64,000 nt of DNA, from positions 124,001-188,000 of the forward strand of contig JAMPIV010012270.1 of NCBI GenBank assembly GCA_024509875.1, written 5' to 3'. Origin of the DNA: Oreohelix idahoensis. Its lineage: Eukaryota > Mollusca > Gastropoda > Stylommatophora > Oreohelicidae. The notes beneath the pieces are model-generated. The model was not told the DNA's origin and made no database searches. It saw only the letters and a program-made list of their open reading frames with translations. The number at the start of each line of letters is the position of its first letter. The first letter of the stretch is position 1. Below, piece after piece: positions 43,420 through 54,972 of this stretch. The translations under genes were made by a program, and so were the position numbers.

Positions 43420-45710
43420 TGAAAGGCACGAAAAGCTGAAATACCTTGGAGTTACATTCGATCGCGGGCTCTCGTATAAGTACCATGTTGAACAAATCAC
43501 ACAGAAATGCAGGAGAGGTCTAGCAGCCTTGAAAATAATGGCCGCGGTACGTCTGGAGCAGAGATTACTATTTCTTCTTTATCATCAGCTAGTCATATTG
43601 GTCATTGAGTATGGGCAGGGAATACTCATGCTGTCAGTAACACATGTGAACGACTAGAATGCATTCAAAATGAAGGGATGCGTATAGCCTTGGGCTGTAC
43701 GCGAGATACCCCCATTTGTGACTATGAGGTACATGCTTGGAGTGCTGTCGATTAGAACCAGATATGTGATGGCCCAAGCAAAAGCCTATATGCGAGTAAC
43801 CATAGACAAATGGCACCCCCTGCATGGAAACATAGCAGACATTAAGGGAGCAAGAATAAAGAGAGGGATGTGAGGGATGTCACAGGCAGAGACAGTGATC
43901 AAGCATGTGGCCACAGTTGAAAATATATTCAAAGGGGAAGAGTGGAGGATGTCAGGTGAGAACTGGATTAACTACCAGCAAGTCATCATCAGCCTTGGCA
44001 GAGAGCGTAGAACTTGGGGCAATGGAAAAGCAGAACTGGAAATTAATCAACTGATACATGATCATGTCAGGGATAATAATGCCATTGTGTATACAGATGG
44101 GTCTGTGATCCGTGGTGATAAATCAGGTTGGGGCTTCTCTGCTAGGGTACAGGGCAGAATCGTCGCCGAACATAGCGGGGCTTACAAGATAACAACTTTC
44201 AGCATGAGAATGGAGGCCGAGGCTGTTACTGCAGCCTTAACTCTTTGACTCCGAGAACAACGCTCAGAGCATTGCAAAATTGTAACTGCTGTGCCACTGT
44301 AACGCTCAGAGCGTTGTTTTTAGTTATATAACGAATAAACCCCAAAAATTGTCAGTTTAATGCAGTTCATATTTAAAAACTCGTAGAATGACTTCCGCTA
44401 CTATTTAAACAACTAATTTGAGTGTAGTTAAGCAGCATGTGTGTGCGTGTTCTGATGTTATTATCACAATATGTGTGATGATTCGCGTGTTTGCATTTTT
44501 CGTTGTTATTGCTACAGAAATATGTCACGCTTTATATTTACATTTTTTAAGTCTCCTAGGCGAATAATTGTGTCAAACTACTTAGAAACATTGCTGATGA
44601 TTGTTTGGTAGTTACATTTTATTGTCAAATAACGGAAACGGTGCAGAAAAGCTAGACACATAAGATTTAGTTGATGAGTGGGCATAGTCCTATTCTGGCA
44701 GATCAAAAAGCAACAAAAGTAGACCTACAGTAACATCTAATCACTAGTCCTAGGTAGAAGATGAAGCTAGGGATACTATTAATACATCAAACAAATGTAA
44801 AATGTTTTTCATATGATGTTATTCTTTATTTGTTTGAAAATTACGTAATGCAATATTGCATAATTTATTTTATTCTTATAAGGGACCACAGCAAAAACTG
44901 GTGTAAATAACACTAACTGAGGCCATAATCAATGTTTTTTACATCGTAAATGGATTTTTGAAGACTAAAAAGAAAGTTTTATTGTCTACAACAGTAATTT
45001 GTCTTTGGTAAGCTCGTATTCTAAAGTTAACTTTTTAGTGTTTTTCAATTTTACATGCAAAATGCTTTAAGTATACCGAACATACTTGTGTTAATACTAC
45101 CAAAGACACTATATATTACAATTCTCTATTTCCTTACAGTTTGGTATATAATAAGTACATGTTCACAAAAACAGATGAACATAAAATTTACACTAAGAGA
45201 TAGTACACTTCACCAGTTAGAATTCTTCAAAAAATAATTACGGCACAGGGTGGAAAATAATTATGGAGTCAAAGAGTTAAGGTGGCTAACTGAAACTTCT
45301 TTAACAAAGGCAGTCATTGTGTCAGACTCTCAGTCCATGCCTCGAAAGGTTCAAAGTGGTTGGTTGTGGCATGAATGGAAAACATTCATAGAAGCTTCGA
45401 GTCTACAGGAGCTGGCGTGGATCTACTGTCCTGGTCATGCAGGGGTACGCGGTAATGAGAGAGCTGACAGACTAGCATCAAGAGAACTCACAGTGGATAT
45501 GGATAAGGGAGAGATACTGAGAACAATTAATGATCGCCTGTTAGAGAATGACACTGCAATAGATGAATCATCAAGGTTAAAACTGCTGGAATTTGACATC
45601 AACCGTATGGCTAGCAGAGATGGATGTAAGAGAGGATGCATCTGTCATGTATACAAGCAGCATGCTACAGGAACAGTTAGCATTCACACTCTTTGACATA
45701 TACTGAGGGA
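43420..45710 (+). pseudogene. LINE fragment with RT end and RNase H domain (I/Jockey type)
   Basis: The RT thumb (KLKYLGVTFDRGLSYKYHVE, QKCRRGLAALK) lies at 43420-43657. Then come broken text with ERLECIQNEGMRIALGCTRD and the 123 aa frame 43877-44248, which opens an RNase H domain: IVYTDGSVIRGDKSGWGF (catalytic Asp) and MRMEAEAVTAAL (Glu). The domain resumes after the TTAA MITE at 45277, in frame 45250-45696: AVIVSDSQS (Asp), then WIYCPGHAGVRGNERADRLA (His/Asp motif). LINEs with RNase H belong to the I/Jockey-type group, unlike the RTE elements here. The 5' half is missing. Confidence 0.85.
44241..45276. mobile_element. TTAA-flanked MITE, piggyBac-like (MITE-2)
   Basis: A 1036 bp element with perfect 12 bp terminal inverted repeats CTCTTTGACTCC (44241-44252; complement at 45265-45276) and TTAA on both sides (44237-44240 and 45277-45280). 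It interrupts the RNase H domain of the LINE exactly at TTAA. Two CGCTCAGAGC motifs (44265 and 44302) lie near its left end. No transposase frame. Confidence 0.93.
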
Positions 45711-45839
45711 GACTGAGCACCTATGGGTTTGCCCAGAGTGCAATGATGTCGATTCTGTTCAACAATAACAATAAAAATGCTTGCAATCCTCCACACACAC
45801 ACAAAACAACTCAAGAAGTTACATAAATGAGTGCTTGCA

Positions 45840-46610
45840 CAGAAAAGAAGGATAAAAATGGTATGACTAGATGACCGATATGGAACTTTTCAAAAGAATA
45901 AGAGTAATACCAGTGGAGCAAGAGATGAGGACAAGATGTTGATGCTGAAGAAATCAACTGACAGCATCACAAGGCAGTTATTATTTCGGAATCCCCAGGG
46001 TAAGATAAATAGAAGACCAAAAACAAAAGAAAAAAAATGAAGGGAAATGATAACTTACTTACTTACTTAGTTGTTCCCCTTCTACCGTGAGGTGTAGAGG
46101 TTTGGAAGAGAGAGCGCCAGACTATCCTATCGGCTGTCTTCCTCCTGGCCTGGTTCCATTCTAGTCCTTGGTCCTCCCAGTGGACTCTGGGTCATCCTGG
46201 GGGTCTGGATCCCTGGCTCTTTGTTTCCCATGCTTGTCGTGGTAGCCGATCTTCTCCCATTCTGCAGACATGGCCAAACCATCTTAGTTGGGACTGTTCT
46301 ACTTGGGTCTGCAGGGGGTGGGATTTTAGGCCTTGGCGTATCGTCTGGTTGCGGACCATGTCTCTTCTTGTTACTTCAACCACCTTCCTCAGATACCTCA
46401 TTTCTGAGGTTTGGATCTGAATTTTGTGGGTTGTAGTCATTGCCCATGACTCGCATCCATATGTCAAGACTGGGACATAGGTGAAATGATAACAAAATGG
46501 ATAAAAATGACATGGAAAGACCTTGAAAAGATGTCACATGATAGGATGGGCTGACATGAACTAGTTAAAGCCTATGTTCCACAGTCAGATAAGGGATGAT
46601 GATGATGAAA
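45840..46610 (+). mobile_element. LINE-4, decayed plus-strand copy
   Basis: Degraded C-terminal LINE-4 text in plus orientation: VEQEMRTR-like, a CGGAATCCCCAGGG block equivalent to the WNPQGKRG motif, and past the nested LINE-3 insertion DMERP.KDV and KALCSTV, corresponding to the family end. The LINE-3 insertion at 46055 divides it. Confidence 0.65.
46055..46482 (-). mobile_element. LINE-3 3' fragment
   Basis: A 428 bp minus-strand copy with an ACTTACTTACTTAG start (TAAG tail) and the 11 bp duplication GAAATGATAAC at 46044-46054 and 46483-46493. It encodes LTYGCESWAMTTTHKIQIQT (46467-46192), EMRYLRKVVEVTRRDM and QLRWFGHVCRMGEDRLPRQ. It lies inside the LINE-4 relic. Confidence 0.93.
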
Positions 46611-47371
46611 CCTAACGGCAGACTGAAAAAGTCTTGACACCTGTCAGGAAGATACAATAGGAACAGGGTATAGCAATGATGACAGAAAATGAAAGTATTA
46701 ATTGAGTAGTCAGGCAAGGGTGCAGAATGAAAAAAAAAAACAGCCTGCACCAGGACAGGTATTGATGATATAACAGGAATAAAAGCTGGAGGACACTACA
46801 TTAAAAAAAAAAAAAAAAAAAAATTGCCTCGTTTTGACTGTCAGTTATATTGGGGCACATTTCCAAATATAAAAGGCTTGTGTGGTCTGGTACAGTTATC
46901 AGATACGTACATGACGTTTTAACAGCATAAAACATACGTCATGTTCTGCTTCTATTATACATAGTTCTACAGACAACATGAGAATAGAAAAGTCACAGAA
47001 TCTGGTTATATTAATTCAACTTAAACAGAAGAGAAGAAAGACAGAGAGAAAAAGTACCTCAATAAAATGACTACATGGCATGGAAAATGAAGACAGACTG
47101 CCAACAACAATCTGTCAAGCTTATGATATTCTAGCAATATAAACAACAATGAGGCTTCTTTACTTACATTAGCTTTGATACTTTTCTCTAATCAGTCCCC
47201 TTTTCAGTGTTCAAAAATTATTATTTTTTTTTTCCACATTTAACTTTTAACTAATACAATGATAGGAAACTCTATACAGAGAGATACAACAGGAGGCAAT
47301 CTGATCATCAGAAGGGCCCCCCCCCCCCGTGTCGAACAAGTTTTTCGGCCCTGTATACTCCTTTACACTAA
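46611..47371. other. No gene recognised
   Basis: Contains a poly-A tract near 46801-46823 and a C-run at 47319-47328. No supportable gene. Confidence 0.5.
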
Positions 47372-47543
47372 GGGGGGGGGGGGGGGGGGGGAGGGGGGGG
47401 GGGGGGGGAAGGGGGAAAGGGGGGGGGAAGGGGGGAGGGGGGGGGGAGGGGAGGAGGGGGTGAGGGGGGGGGGGGGGGAGGGGGGGAGGAGGCGGGGGGG
47501 AGGAGGGGGGGGGGGGCGGGGAGGGGGGGGGGGCGGGGGGGGT

Positions 47544-47578
<35 letters not shown>
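47372..47578. repeat. 207 bp G-rich tract
   Basis: Almost pure G on the plus strand, with scattered A and a few C and T. The Gly-rich (plus) and Pro-rich (minus) frames across it are artefacts. Strong G-quadruplex potential, and exact length is unreliable. Confidence 0.97.
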
Positions 47579-47581
<3 letters not shown>

Positions 47582-47949
47582 TTGGGTCATGACTCCCAAG
47601 TGTCTCAGCCTCCTGTTGTCTTGTATCGAAAATGAACCCATTTCACTTTGGTAGCAACTTTAAAATCCACAACTCCGCCAGCCGTGGAGGCAATTGTGAA
47701 AGTAACAAAGAGAAGACAAAATATTCCGTTCATTCTGCCATAAACCACGACTAGGGACAGACACTGACACACCTGCGCGAAGCCGACGAGGCTAGCCACT
47801 GCGTGCTAGCAACTGAAATTCTGTGCCCAACACCTCTTATAATAAAAGCGGCGTGTTGCCCATCAGTCACAGCCCTTTCACCAGTATACCGAAAAACTCA
47901 GCATATTGTGGACTAGAAAAATTCCTGATGTTTTCTGTACCGCAGAGTT
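47579..47949 (-). other. Unassigned; possible 3' flank of R2-like LINE or small ORF
   Basis: GC-richer than most of the window. The minus strand has a 64 aa frame (47799-47605) whose internal Met begins MNGIFCLLFVTFTIASTAGG, resembling a signal peptide, with A at -3. TTATTATAAGAGG lies about 100 bp upstream. No homology is recognised, and the region follows directly on the R2-like LINE, so it may just be transposon 3' sequence. Confidence 0.25.
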
Positions 47950-50083
47950 TCCTGTCCGGAGTTCCATAGCCCATTGCGGTTGTTCCACAGCCAGCATGAT
48001 GCTCTTTCCCCAGTTTCACTAAGCCTCTTCAGTGCCCTTGTTCTCTACTATCCCCTCATCCCCAACAGTTTCAATAAATCATACACTGATGCAGCCACGC
48101 GCCCTCTTCCACCCACCTCAACAGCCATGACCCTTGTAGTGAAACCCATCGTGTCTCAGATCTGCGGCCAAATCACTGTACTTGGCCACTTTGAACAAAT
48201 GTTGCTCTTCCAATCTGGATTCAAATGGCACGGTCAGTTCAATCAATATAACCTGGTGCGATGATGAAGAATGCAGCACTATATCCGGCCGTCATCAAGA
48301 TTTCCTGATACTCTCTGGATATGCCCCTCGTCCAGGTAGGTCTACCGCCATATCCCAGTCATTTGCGCAGTCAAAAAGAGATGGTACACTGCTAACTAAT
48401 TTACTCAGTTTTGGGTGTGCTGACTTTCCTGCTCTCAGAAAGTATGTGTTTGCGGTGTTTGGCCTGACATTGCTATTCGCCTTCATCCTTGCCAGATCTA
48501 TTGTCGCAGCCAGCTCAATTAGCACTTTGTTGTGGCGCCATGTGTATCGCCCTTGCCCTAATGACACCTTGCAAGCTGAGAGCACGTGTTCAAGTGTCTG
48601 CCTCCCCTGGCACAGGGGGCACTGCTCATCATCCGACTTTCTCCATCTCACAAGGTTTGTGGCCGATGGCAGGAGGTCATACATTGATCTAACAACGAAG
48701 CTAAGCCTAAGAGGTGCCATATATCATTCCACGTCAAGGCCCTTTGCAAGGGCTCCTTCCTATGTAGTCCATTGGCCTTGTTGGGCCTGCTGCACTGCTT
48801 TTTGCAACCTCTTATCATTCTCAGCTCCTCTTATCTCCTGAACTACCATGTCTCTAAGCTCCCTGCTTGATGCCTTGGACCACCAGCGGATGTCTCCATG
48901 ACCAAATCCCTGTCTATTCGTTTGTGTGTATCCGATTACCTCCCTCAGTTTGAGCGACTCTTGGGCAGCATCAACAGCTTCTTCCACTCTCCACTTTCTT
49001 CTTGTTTTCAGTGTGGGCTGAATGGACTTAACCACGTCATCTGCTGACTCACGTAGCATCATTGCCTTTCCAACTTTGTACTCTTCAACAACTGACTTGA
49101 AAGGAAGCAGAAGTTTTGACTTTTTGCAGTACAGTGCTACATCTGACAGACCTGGTGGTACCCCTAGCCATTTCCTCATGAACTTGTTGACCTTCTGCTC
49201 TATAGCTTCCACTGTACTTGTGCTTATTTCATATATAAGCAGTGGCCACAGCAACTTAGGTATCAACATGAACTGGAGGCACCACAGTTTGAATTTTCCT
49301 AGGAGTCTGCTTTGGTCTATGATCTGTAGCCCTCTGCCTGCCATTTCTATTGTCTGCTGCACTGCCTTCGAGTCTTTTAATGAGACATCGTACACCGTGT
49401 CAAGACTTTTAACAGGTTCCTCAATGACAGTAGGGATTCTTTGGCTGGAAACTGTGAATATGACCTCTGCTATCTTCCCTTTCCTGACTGATAGGCTTCT
49501 CGACTTCTTGGGTTTGAAGCTCATTCTGCACTAGCTGACTAATTCATCCAGGCATGCTAATATCCTCTGGGCCTGATGTTCATCTGATGTCAGAATTGTT
49601 GTGTCATCCATGAATGCTTTGAGCGGTGGCATGTGACACATTCCTCCGAGCTTTGGACCTATAGCCATTCCTTCAGCCGCATTGAGGATTACCTGCATAG
49701 CCATCATGAATAGTATTGGAGAGATGGTACATCCCATCGCAATTCCAACTTCAAGGCCAATCCACTTCGTTGTGTACTCTCTGGTTGAAAATCTGACAGA
49801 GAACCCTGCGAAATACAGCTTCAGCATTGCTGCAATCTCTTGTGGAACATGATACATTTCTAGGGCCTGCCACAACATCTGGTGTAGAACGGATCCATAA
49901 GCATTTGCTAGATCCAACCAGATTACATGAAGGTTTGTTCTGTCAGACTTTGCCTTTTGAATTGCTTCCCAGATCATTGTGGCATGCTCTTCTGAATGGT
50001 AGTGTCAATGTACCCATTTGCCAGGAGGTATGTAGTTAGCCTTTTCGCCATCACTGAGAAGAATATCTTCCCTTCCACATTAA
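47950..50083 (-). pseudogene. R2-superclade LINE, RT to restriction-like endonuclease
   Basis: Minus-strand, right to left. LNVEGKIFF lies near 50070. The RT core (49977-49531) has VIWLDLANAYGSV, GIAMGCTISPILF and KAFMDDTTIL. One stop (49528-49530) separates it from 49524-48760, the RT thumb and linker (LLWPLLIYEISTST, KWLGVPPGL). Then CPLCQGRQTLEHVLSAC (48720-48295), a CX2CX7HX4C knuckle, precedes RYTWRHNKVL, and RPDIVLHSS with LIELTVPFES (near 48285-48200) is the restriction-like endonuclease. This order is that of R2/R4/NeSL/HERO elements. Only a few stops or shifts are seen. Its 5' part is at 61635-62660. Confidence 0.85.
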
Positions 50084-50226
50084 CACTCTTCAGACCAGAA
50101 ATATCAAAAATTGTTCCGAACGGAACGATGACTTTTGAAGTAAAAAAAGCATATTTATTTTTTAATTTTGACTTCAAATCTTTGCTTTATATTAAGAATA
50201 CATGGTAACAATTATATCTGTGCTAA

Positions 50227-50267
50227 CGCAACCACCGTCCTTTTCAGGACGAACGAAGAAGAAGAAG
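50227..50267 (+). mobile_element. SINE-like element, 41 bp 5'-truncated copy
   Basis: The last 41 bp of the family (CAACCACCGTCCTTTTCAGG, then GAACGAAGAAGAAG). It is flanked by the 13 bp duplication ATATCTGTGCTAA (50214-50226 and 50268-50280). It is proof of target-primed insertion of this family. Confidence 0.9.
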
Positions 50268-50399
50268 ATATCTGTGCTAAAAAATATACAGCTTTTACTT
50301 ATTTTGACTTTGAAATTACATGCGGAAAAACGTAAAAACCGCATTTGTCCGTCTGCCATTTTGGATATTTTGTAAACAAGTCGTCTTAACAAATCGTAA

Positions 50400-51990
50400 A
50401 CAAAATTCAGCCTGATAGTAACTACAACGCATCTAGTGATGTAGATTCATGTTCTGATGATTATTCAGTGGACTTGGAAACTTCTGATGAGTCGGATGGT
50501 GAAAATACAGCTCAGAACAACTCAAATCACCTGTTATACATGCAAAGGTAATGTTACTTCGTTACCGAAATGATAACAGCTGATTTTGAAAAGCAGTAAA
50601 ACAGTCGTTTTATTGGGTAATTGTAATCAGAATAGCTGTTTTCTGTTTGTTTTTGAACAAAAGAAACAAATATTTCACCATTCAAACAATTAACAAAGAA
50701 CTCATGGCACCAGGAAATAAATATAAAGGGGGTCAGGCATAACCTGTGAATCAGCTAATTTTTCTGACCTTATTTGCCGTGTCTCTGCTTTTAAAAATTA
50801 TTATTTACATCATGACTTTATGACTGACAGTATTCCTTTGTACGGAAAATGTAATGTATGTCAATTTTCCTGTGTACACTAAACTGTAACTTTGAATTCT
50901 ATTGTTGATCTGTAAAAATTAATTTTAAATTGTTCTTCTTGCAGATGTTTTGGTTATGATAGACTTGATGAAGGCCCACCTTCCAAGCCTCCACCCTTTT
51001 TGCCTGAGAGGGTTCCATGTCTGCAATTGTCAGAGGTGAGAATATTGTTAACATATATTAGAATGATGTGCAAAAAGCTATAACAACCTGATCAAAATGT
51101 TTCTGTTGATGAAAGAATGGTTAGAAATAAAGGGCGTTATTCTTTTCGACAGTAAATTAGAGACAAGTCAACAAAATAGGGGATGAAGTTATGGGTTCTT
51201 GCTGATGCTGTTAGTGGATATAATTATGACTTTGATGTTTATTTAGGTAGGAACACTGCAAATGGACCATTTGGTTAAGCTTATACTGTAGTTTTGAATC
51301 TTATGAAATCTTGGTGAGACAAGGATATAGGGTTTGTTTTGATAATTTTTATTCATCCATTCACTTACTTATGGAAGTTAGGGATTGAAGCTTTTAGAAA
51401 CAGAAAGGGGTTTCCAGCTGCACTTTCAAATATAAAGGAATTTGAGAAAAAAAATAGTATCAGAGGTGCAATGAGGTGGGTTAGAGATGAAGAATTACTA
51501 GCACTGCAGTGGAGAGATAACAAAACTATACTATAACACTGGTTTCAAGCATTTACAATGCAAATGGCCATAGGTTCGCTATGCGTAGAACTAAGGTTAA
51601 TGGGAATTTTCAAGAACTTAATGTTAGACAGCCAAATCTTGTAAGGGATTACAATATATACATGAAAGGTGTGGACAAGAGTGACCAGCTGATTAACAAG
51701 TACAATGTTTTGAGAAAGACCAATAAATATTGGAAAACTCTTTTTTTCACTTTCTGGATATTGATAGGGTAAATGCTTACATTTTATTTCAAGACTGGCA
51801 GAAAAATCACCCAGATGTAGAAGAACTGAAAAGACCAGCTAGATATGGTCTGATAGATTTTACAGAAGAACTAATCAGGGAATTGGGGAACATAGGTTTG
51901 TATGGTGATGTACCACTCGCTTCAAAGCCACCAGTTTTTTTCTCGGCATGCCTTGGACCCCGAGTTTACAAAGACAAAAAGAAATTGTAA
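50400..51990 (+). pseudogene. piggyBac transposase (DDE_Tnp_1_7) pseudogene, intron-like gap
   Basis: An acidic N-terminus (DVDSCSDDYSVDLETSDESD) lies near 50430-50545 and ends at a possible donor. An acceptor TTCTTGCAG at 50936-50944 then opens a segment ending LPERVPCLQLSE. The catalytic core follows in broken frames: SVDERMV, KLWVLADAVSGYNYDFDVYL, GYRVCFDNFYSSIHLL and RNRKGFPAAL. Later come VRDYNIYMKGVDKSDQL (51581-51772) and DIDRVNAYILFQDWQKNHPD (51730-51990). These match the usual order of piggyBac transposases. Frameshifts and stops make it inactive. Confidence 0.85.
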
Positions 51991-52490
51991 GCTTTGCTAT
52001 CAGACTGTAAAGATTGAAAGAAACACAATGTAAAGTTTGTAATCCTTTTGTAAGTTTTCATGCCGATAGGAATTGTCTGTCAGAATACCACAAGCCTTAG
52101 TAGGAAATATCTAAAGATGTGTTTAGTCTTTATTATGTCACCCTCATAACTGATTTTACTTATGTGTTAGTGATCATACAGTGTTACACTAGAAATGTGT
52201 CTACTGAAGTCATATTTCATTAATTTAGCTAAGATGTTGCAGCTACTTATTATAACTGTAATGTATTCAGTGGAAGATTTTTTTTTTTAATATTAAAAAA
52301 AAAAATTCTAGTTATGTAACATTTCAGAAATTTGCATAATTTTATTATTTAATGTTGAATTGTTTTGGAAATGTACAATAAAATATGACTGTTGTTAACT
52401 GTTCTGATGCTTTTTTTTTTTTTGGTCCTCTTTGTGAAATATCATGTTTATAATTTTTATGTATTTTTCCTGTTGACTTTCCTTTAATAT

Positions 52491-54697
52491 TGTAGTGAAA
52501 TTGACCGAGATACAACGGTAAAATACTCCAAAGATAACATTTAAGGATAAAAAACATAATGCGTAAGCTGCTGATGTACATGATCGCCTAGACCGCGGGT
52601 CATCATCCTCTATAAATTTTGCCTTGCTAGACAGGAGGGGAACGGAGGATCAAAAAGGAAAAAATATGACTGGAAAGATTGCGTAGCAAGGCTAAGGAGA
52701 CGCAATTGGGGGGGATGGAGGAAAGTAAAAAATTCACGTCCCCCAAATTGACACGAGGTACGGAAATGGACGCTTTTGCGATACTAAGATTTTGATTTGA
52801 ATTGAGCGGCAGAACGCGGATGGTAGGAAAATTACAAAAATTTAAAAAGTAAATTTTCTTAATATTAATGTTAGGAATATAAAAATTAGCTGGCCGGATG
52901 GCCTATTCTGAGCAATGAAATAATATGATCTTAATTTTACAAACGGATAGATAATATTGAAGATAATGACAAAAGACAGTGTAGTTCACATCATCGCTAG
53001 ACTATATTGAATCTAAAAGTGTCACAATTTGCACACAAAAACACGACCTTGGGAACAGGTGTTCAAAGTTACTTATTATGGAGGAGAGGGGTTTTTGAGC
53101 GGTAGCTGTGTCTAAATATAACTTTTTACGACAAAATTTTAAGGGGAGAGAAAGGTTGCTTCAAAAATCAAGCACATTTTTTTTAGAAACACAAGTAGAG
53201 ACGGACAGACTAACAGATAACCATCCATACTTGACTGAAGCATGACTGAAATGACTTTAGTGTAGAAATTTGAAATTAAAAATAAACCTTGGCAGTGATT
53301 GGCCACAGACAATCATATCATTAGCGCTCAGAGCGCATTTGGGGTCATTCTTCAATAATTGTTCAGTGTTAGACACAGATTTTAAAGTGTGGTGTGTTCC
53401 CATATGAAAGACAGTGAATAAATTTAGGGACGCCATACTATAGCCAGCAGCTCAGCTGAGTTTTGCTAGCAATTCTGTGTTATGTATTCTTAATCTGGTA
53501 AGATTGAAATTATTTCTTTATATATTTTGAATATTGTTTCATGTTCGAGTGATTTGATACTGCCATATCATAATATAGCCTTACAAACCAGTAGGGATTT
53601 TGCTCTAGACCCCCCGCCCAAGTCAGGGTCTAGGGACCAACAAGGTACATAAACTACAGCAAGGATTATGCAAGATATATCAAGCGTTGAAACAGATTAC
53701 CTATCTTCTTTTAGGGCCAACAACTAATAAATATTTTTCAGAATCTATAGTCTGGGAGGATCTATCTGAGGTAAACCCACCATGGTAACTGTGCTGTTTG
53801 GTCAGAGAGATCTGACCTGTCTGTATGATGTGGTTGTTGTGTCAGTGTGGTGTCCAGACGTGGGTATAGAATAGATTTTGACACATAGCCCATACTTTGA
53901 TTGCAGAGCTGTGAGTTTTCTATCGACAACAAAGCAGAGTCTATCCGGTGGGTGACTTTACTCGAGTGTATCTGTGCAGTTCTTGTGACAGAGACCACCA
54001 TTATTGTCCGCCAGCACGGAGAGGTGGGACCGCAAGTTTTCAGCACCAGAGCTACAAAAAGATGAGTGAGCCTCTGGTCTGCTGGACATTCACCAACTAT
54101 TGGTAGTGACTAATATCCCCATAAAAATTCCCACCAGTTTCTGGACACGGTGTAGTCAATATAGACAGGTGTGATGAGACCACCCCAACAGCACAGACAA
54201 TAAATATCCTCCCTAGTAGCTGACTACCAGAACATTTGAATAAAACTAACTATTCTAGTACTTAAATATGTACACTTTTGTATTTATTATGTAACATTCC
54301 ATGCATAATTTTCATAAATTTTAAATCCTTCTTTTAAAACAAGTTCTGGTCAAAATAAAACTTGATCCAGAACAAATAAATGTAATATAATTATATCAAA
54401 AACTTTATACACGTGAGTTAGTTCAGTGTATTTTAACACTTGTTAATCTTATTAGTCTTCTTAAATGCCTGTGGGTGTATTTATAACTAACACACCACAT
54501 TACACATCATTACCCTAGACACTTTACGTAGCCACATTCATTAAGAAAAAAAAAATTAAGTGTGAGGTCGTAGTGGTAGCAAGAAAGGCCTTCTGATAAT
54601 TCTCAACCACATTTTATCTCAGGAGCCTTCACAGCTGGCCTCATACAAGTTACATGTAGTAATAACACCATCATACAATACCATCAACACCACTACA
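52491..54697 (+). repeat. 5' LTR, 2207 bp
   Basis: Matches 59427-61634 almost base for base. Differences noticed: a G/T change near 53095 and one A fewer in the A-run near 54550. It contains GCGCTCAGAGCGC at about 53324 and AATAAA near 54200. A 94 aa antisense frame (53762-54046) is repeated identically in the other LTR and has no recognised function. Confidence 0.97.
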
Positions 54698-54702
54698 TAA
54701 AT

Positions 54703-54720
54703 TGGGGTCTTGTCCAGGGA
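54703..54720 (+). other. Candidate primer binding site
   Basis: TGGGGTCTTGTCCAGGGA starts 5 bp after the LTR; TGG is expected opposite a tRNA CCA end. The priming tRNA could not be named. Confidence 0.35.
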
Positions 54721-54972
54721 TAATTAGCCCAACAGTAAAATTAGGATCTCCTGGTGGGAGAAATAAAAGTAGGGAAATAAATTGTAAAATTTCCTTTAAA
54801 ATTAAAAGTGTCCCTGCAGATAAAAGTTGGTGAATCTTCACAGCCAGTAATAATTAATTAGTTAACTGGTTAGTTAGAATTAGTTAGACTATAGTCATAT
54901 AGTAATTAGAAGTACTTAGTGTATTTACTGGTTAGAGATTTATCTTGTATATTATTATATTGTCCAAAAAGT

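Larger units (their letters stand above)
50084..52490 (+). mobile_element. piggyBac element relic, right end lost
   Basis: Begins at TTAA (50080-50083), where it interrupts the LNVEGK motif of the R2-like LINE; the terminus reads CACTCTTCAGACCAG. It contains piggyBac transposase pieces and a 41 bp SINE-like insertion. The expected right terminus with TTAA is absent: the LTR retrotransposon begins abruptly at 52491. The last ~500 bp has AATAAA near 52378. Confidence 0.78.

Noticed and set aside
47259..47654. Gly-rich (plus) and Pro-rich (minus) proteins
   Set aside because: Translation of a poly-G tract.
53762..54046. 94 aa antisense frame, identical at 60698-60982
   Set aside because: Its duplication is due to the two LTRs; no motif supports a gene.
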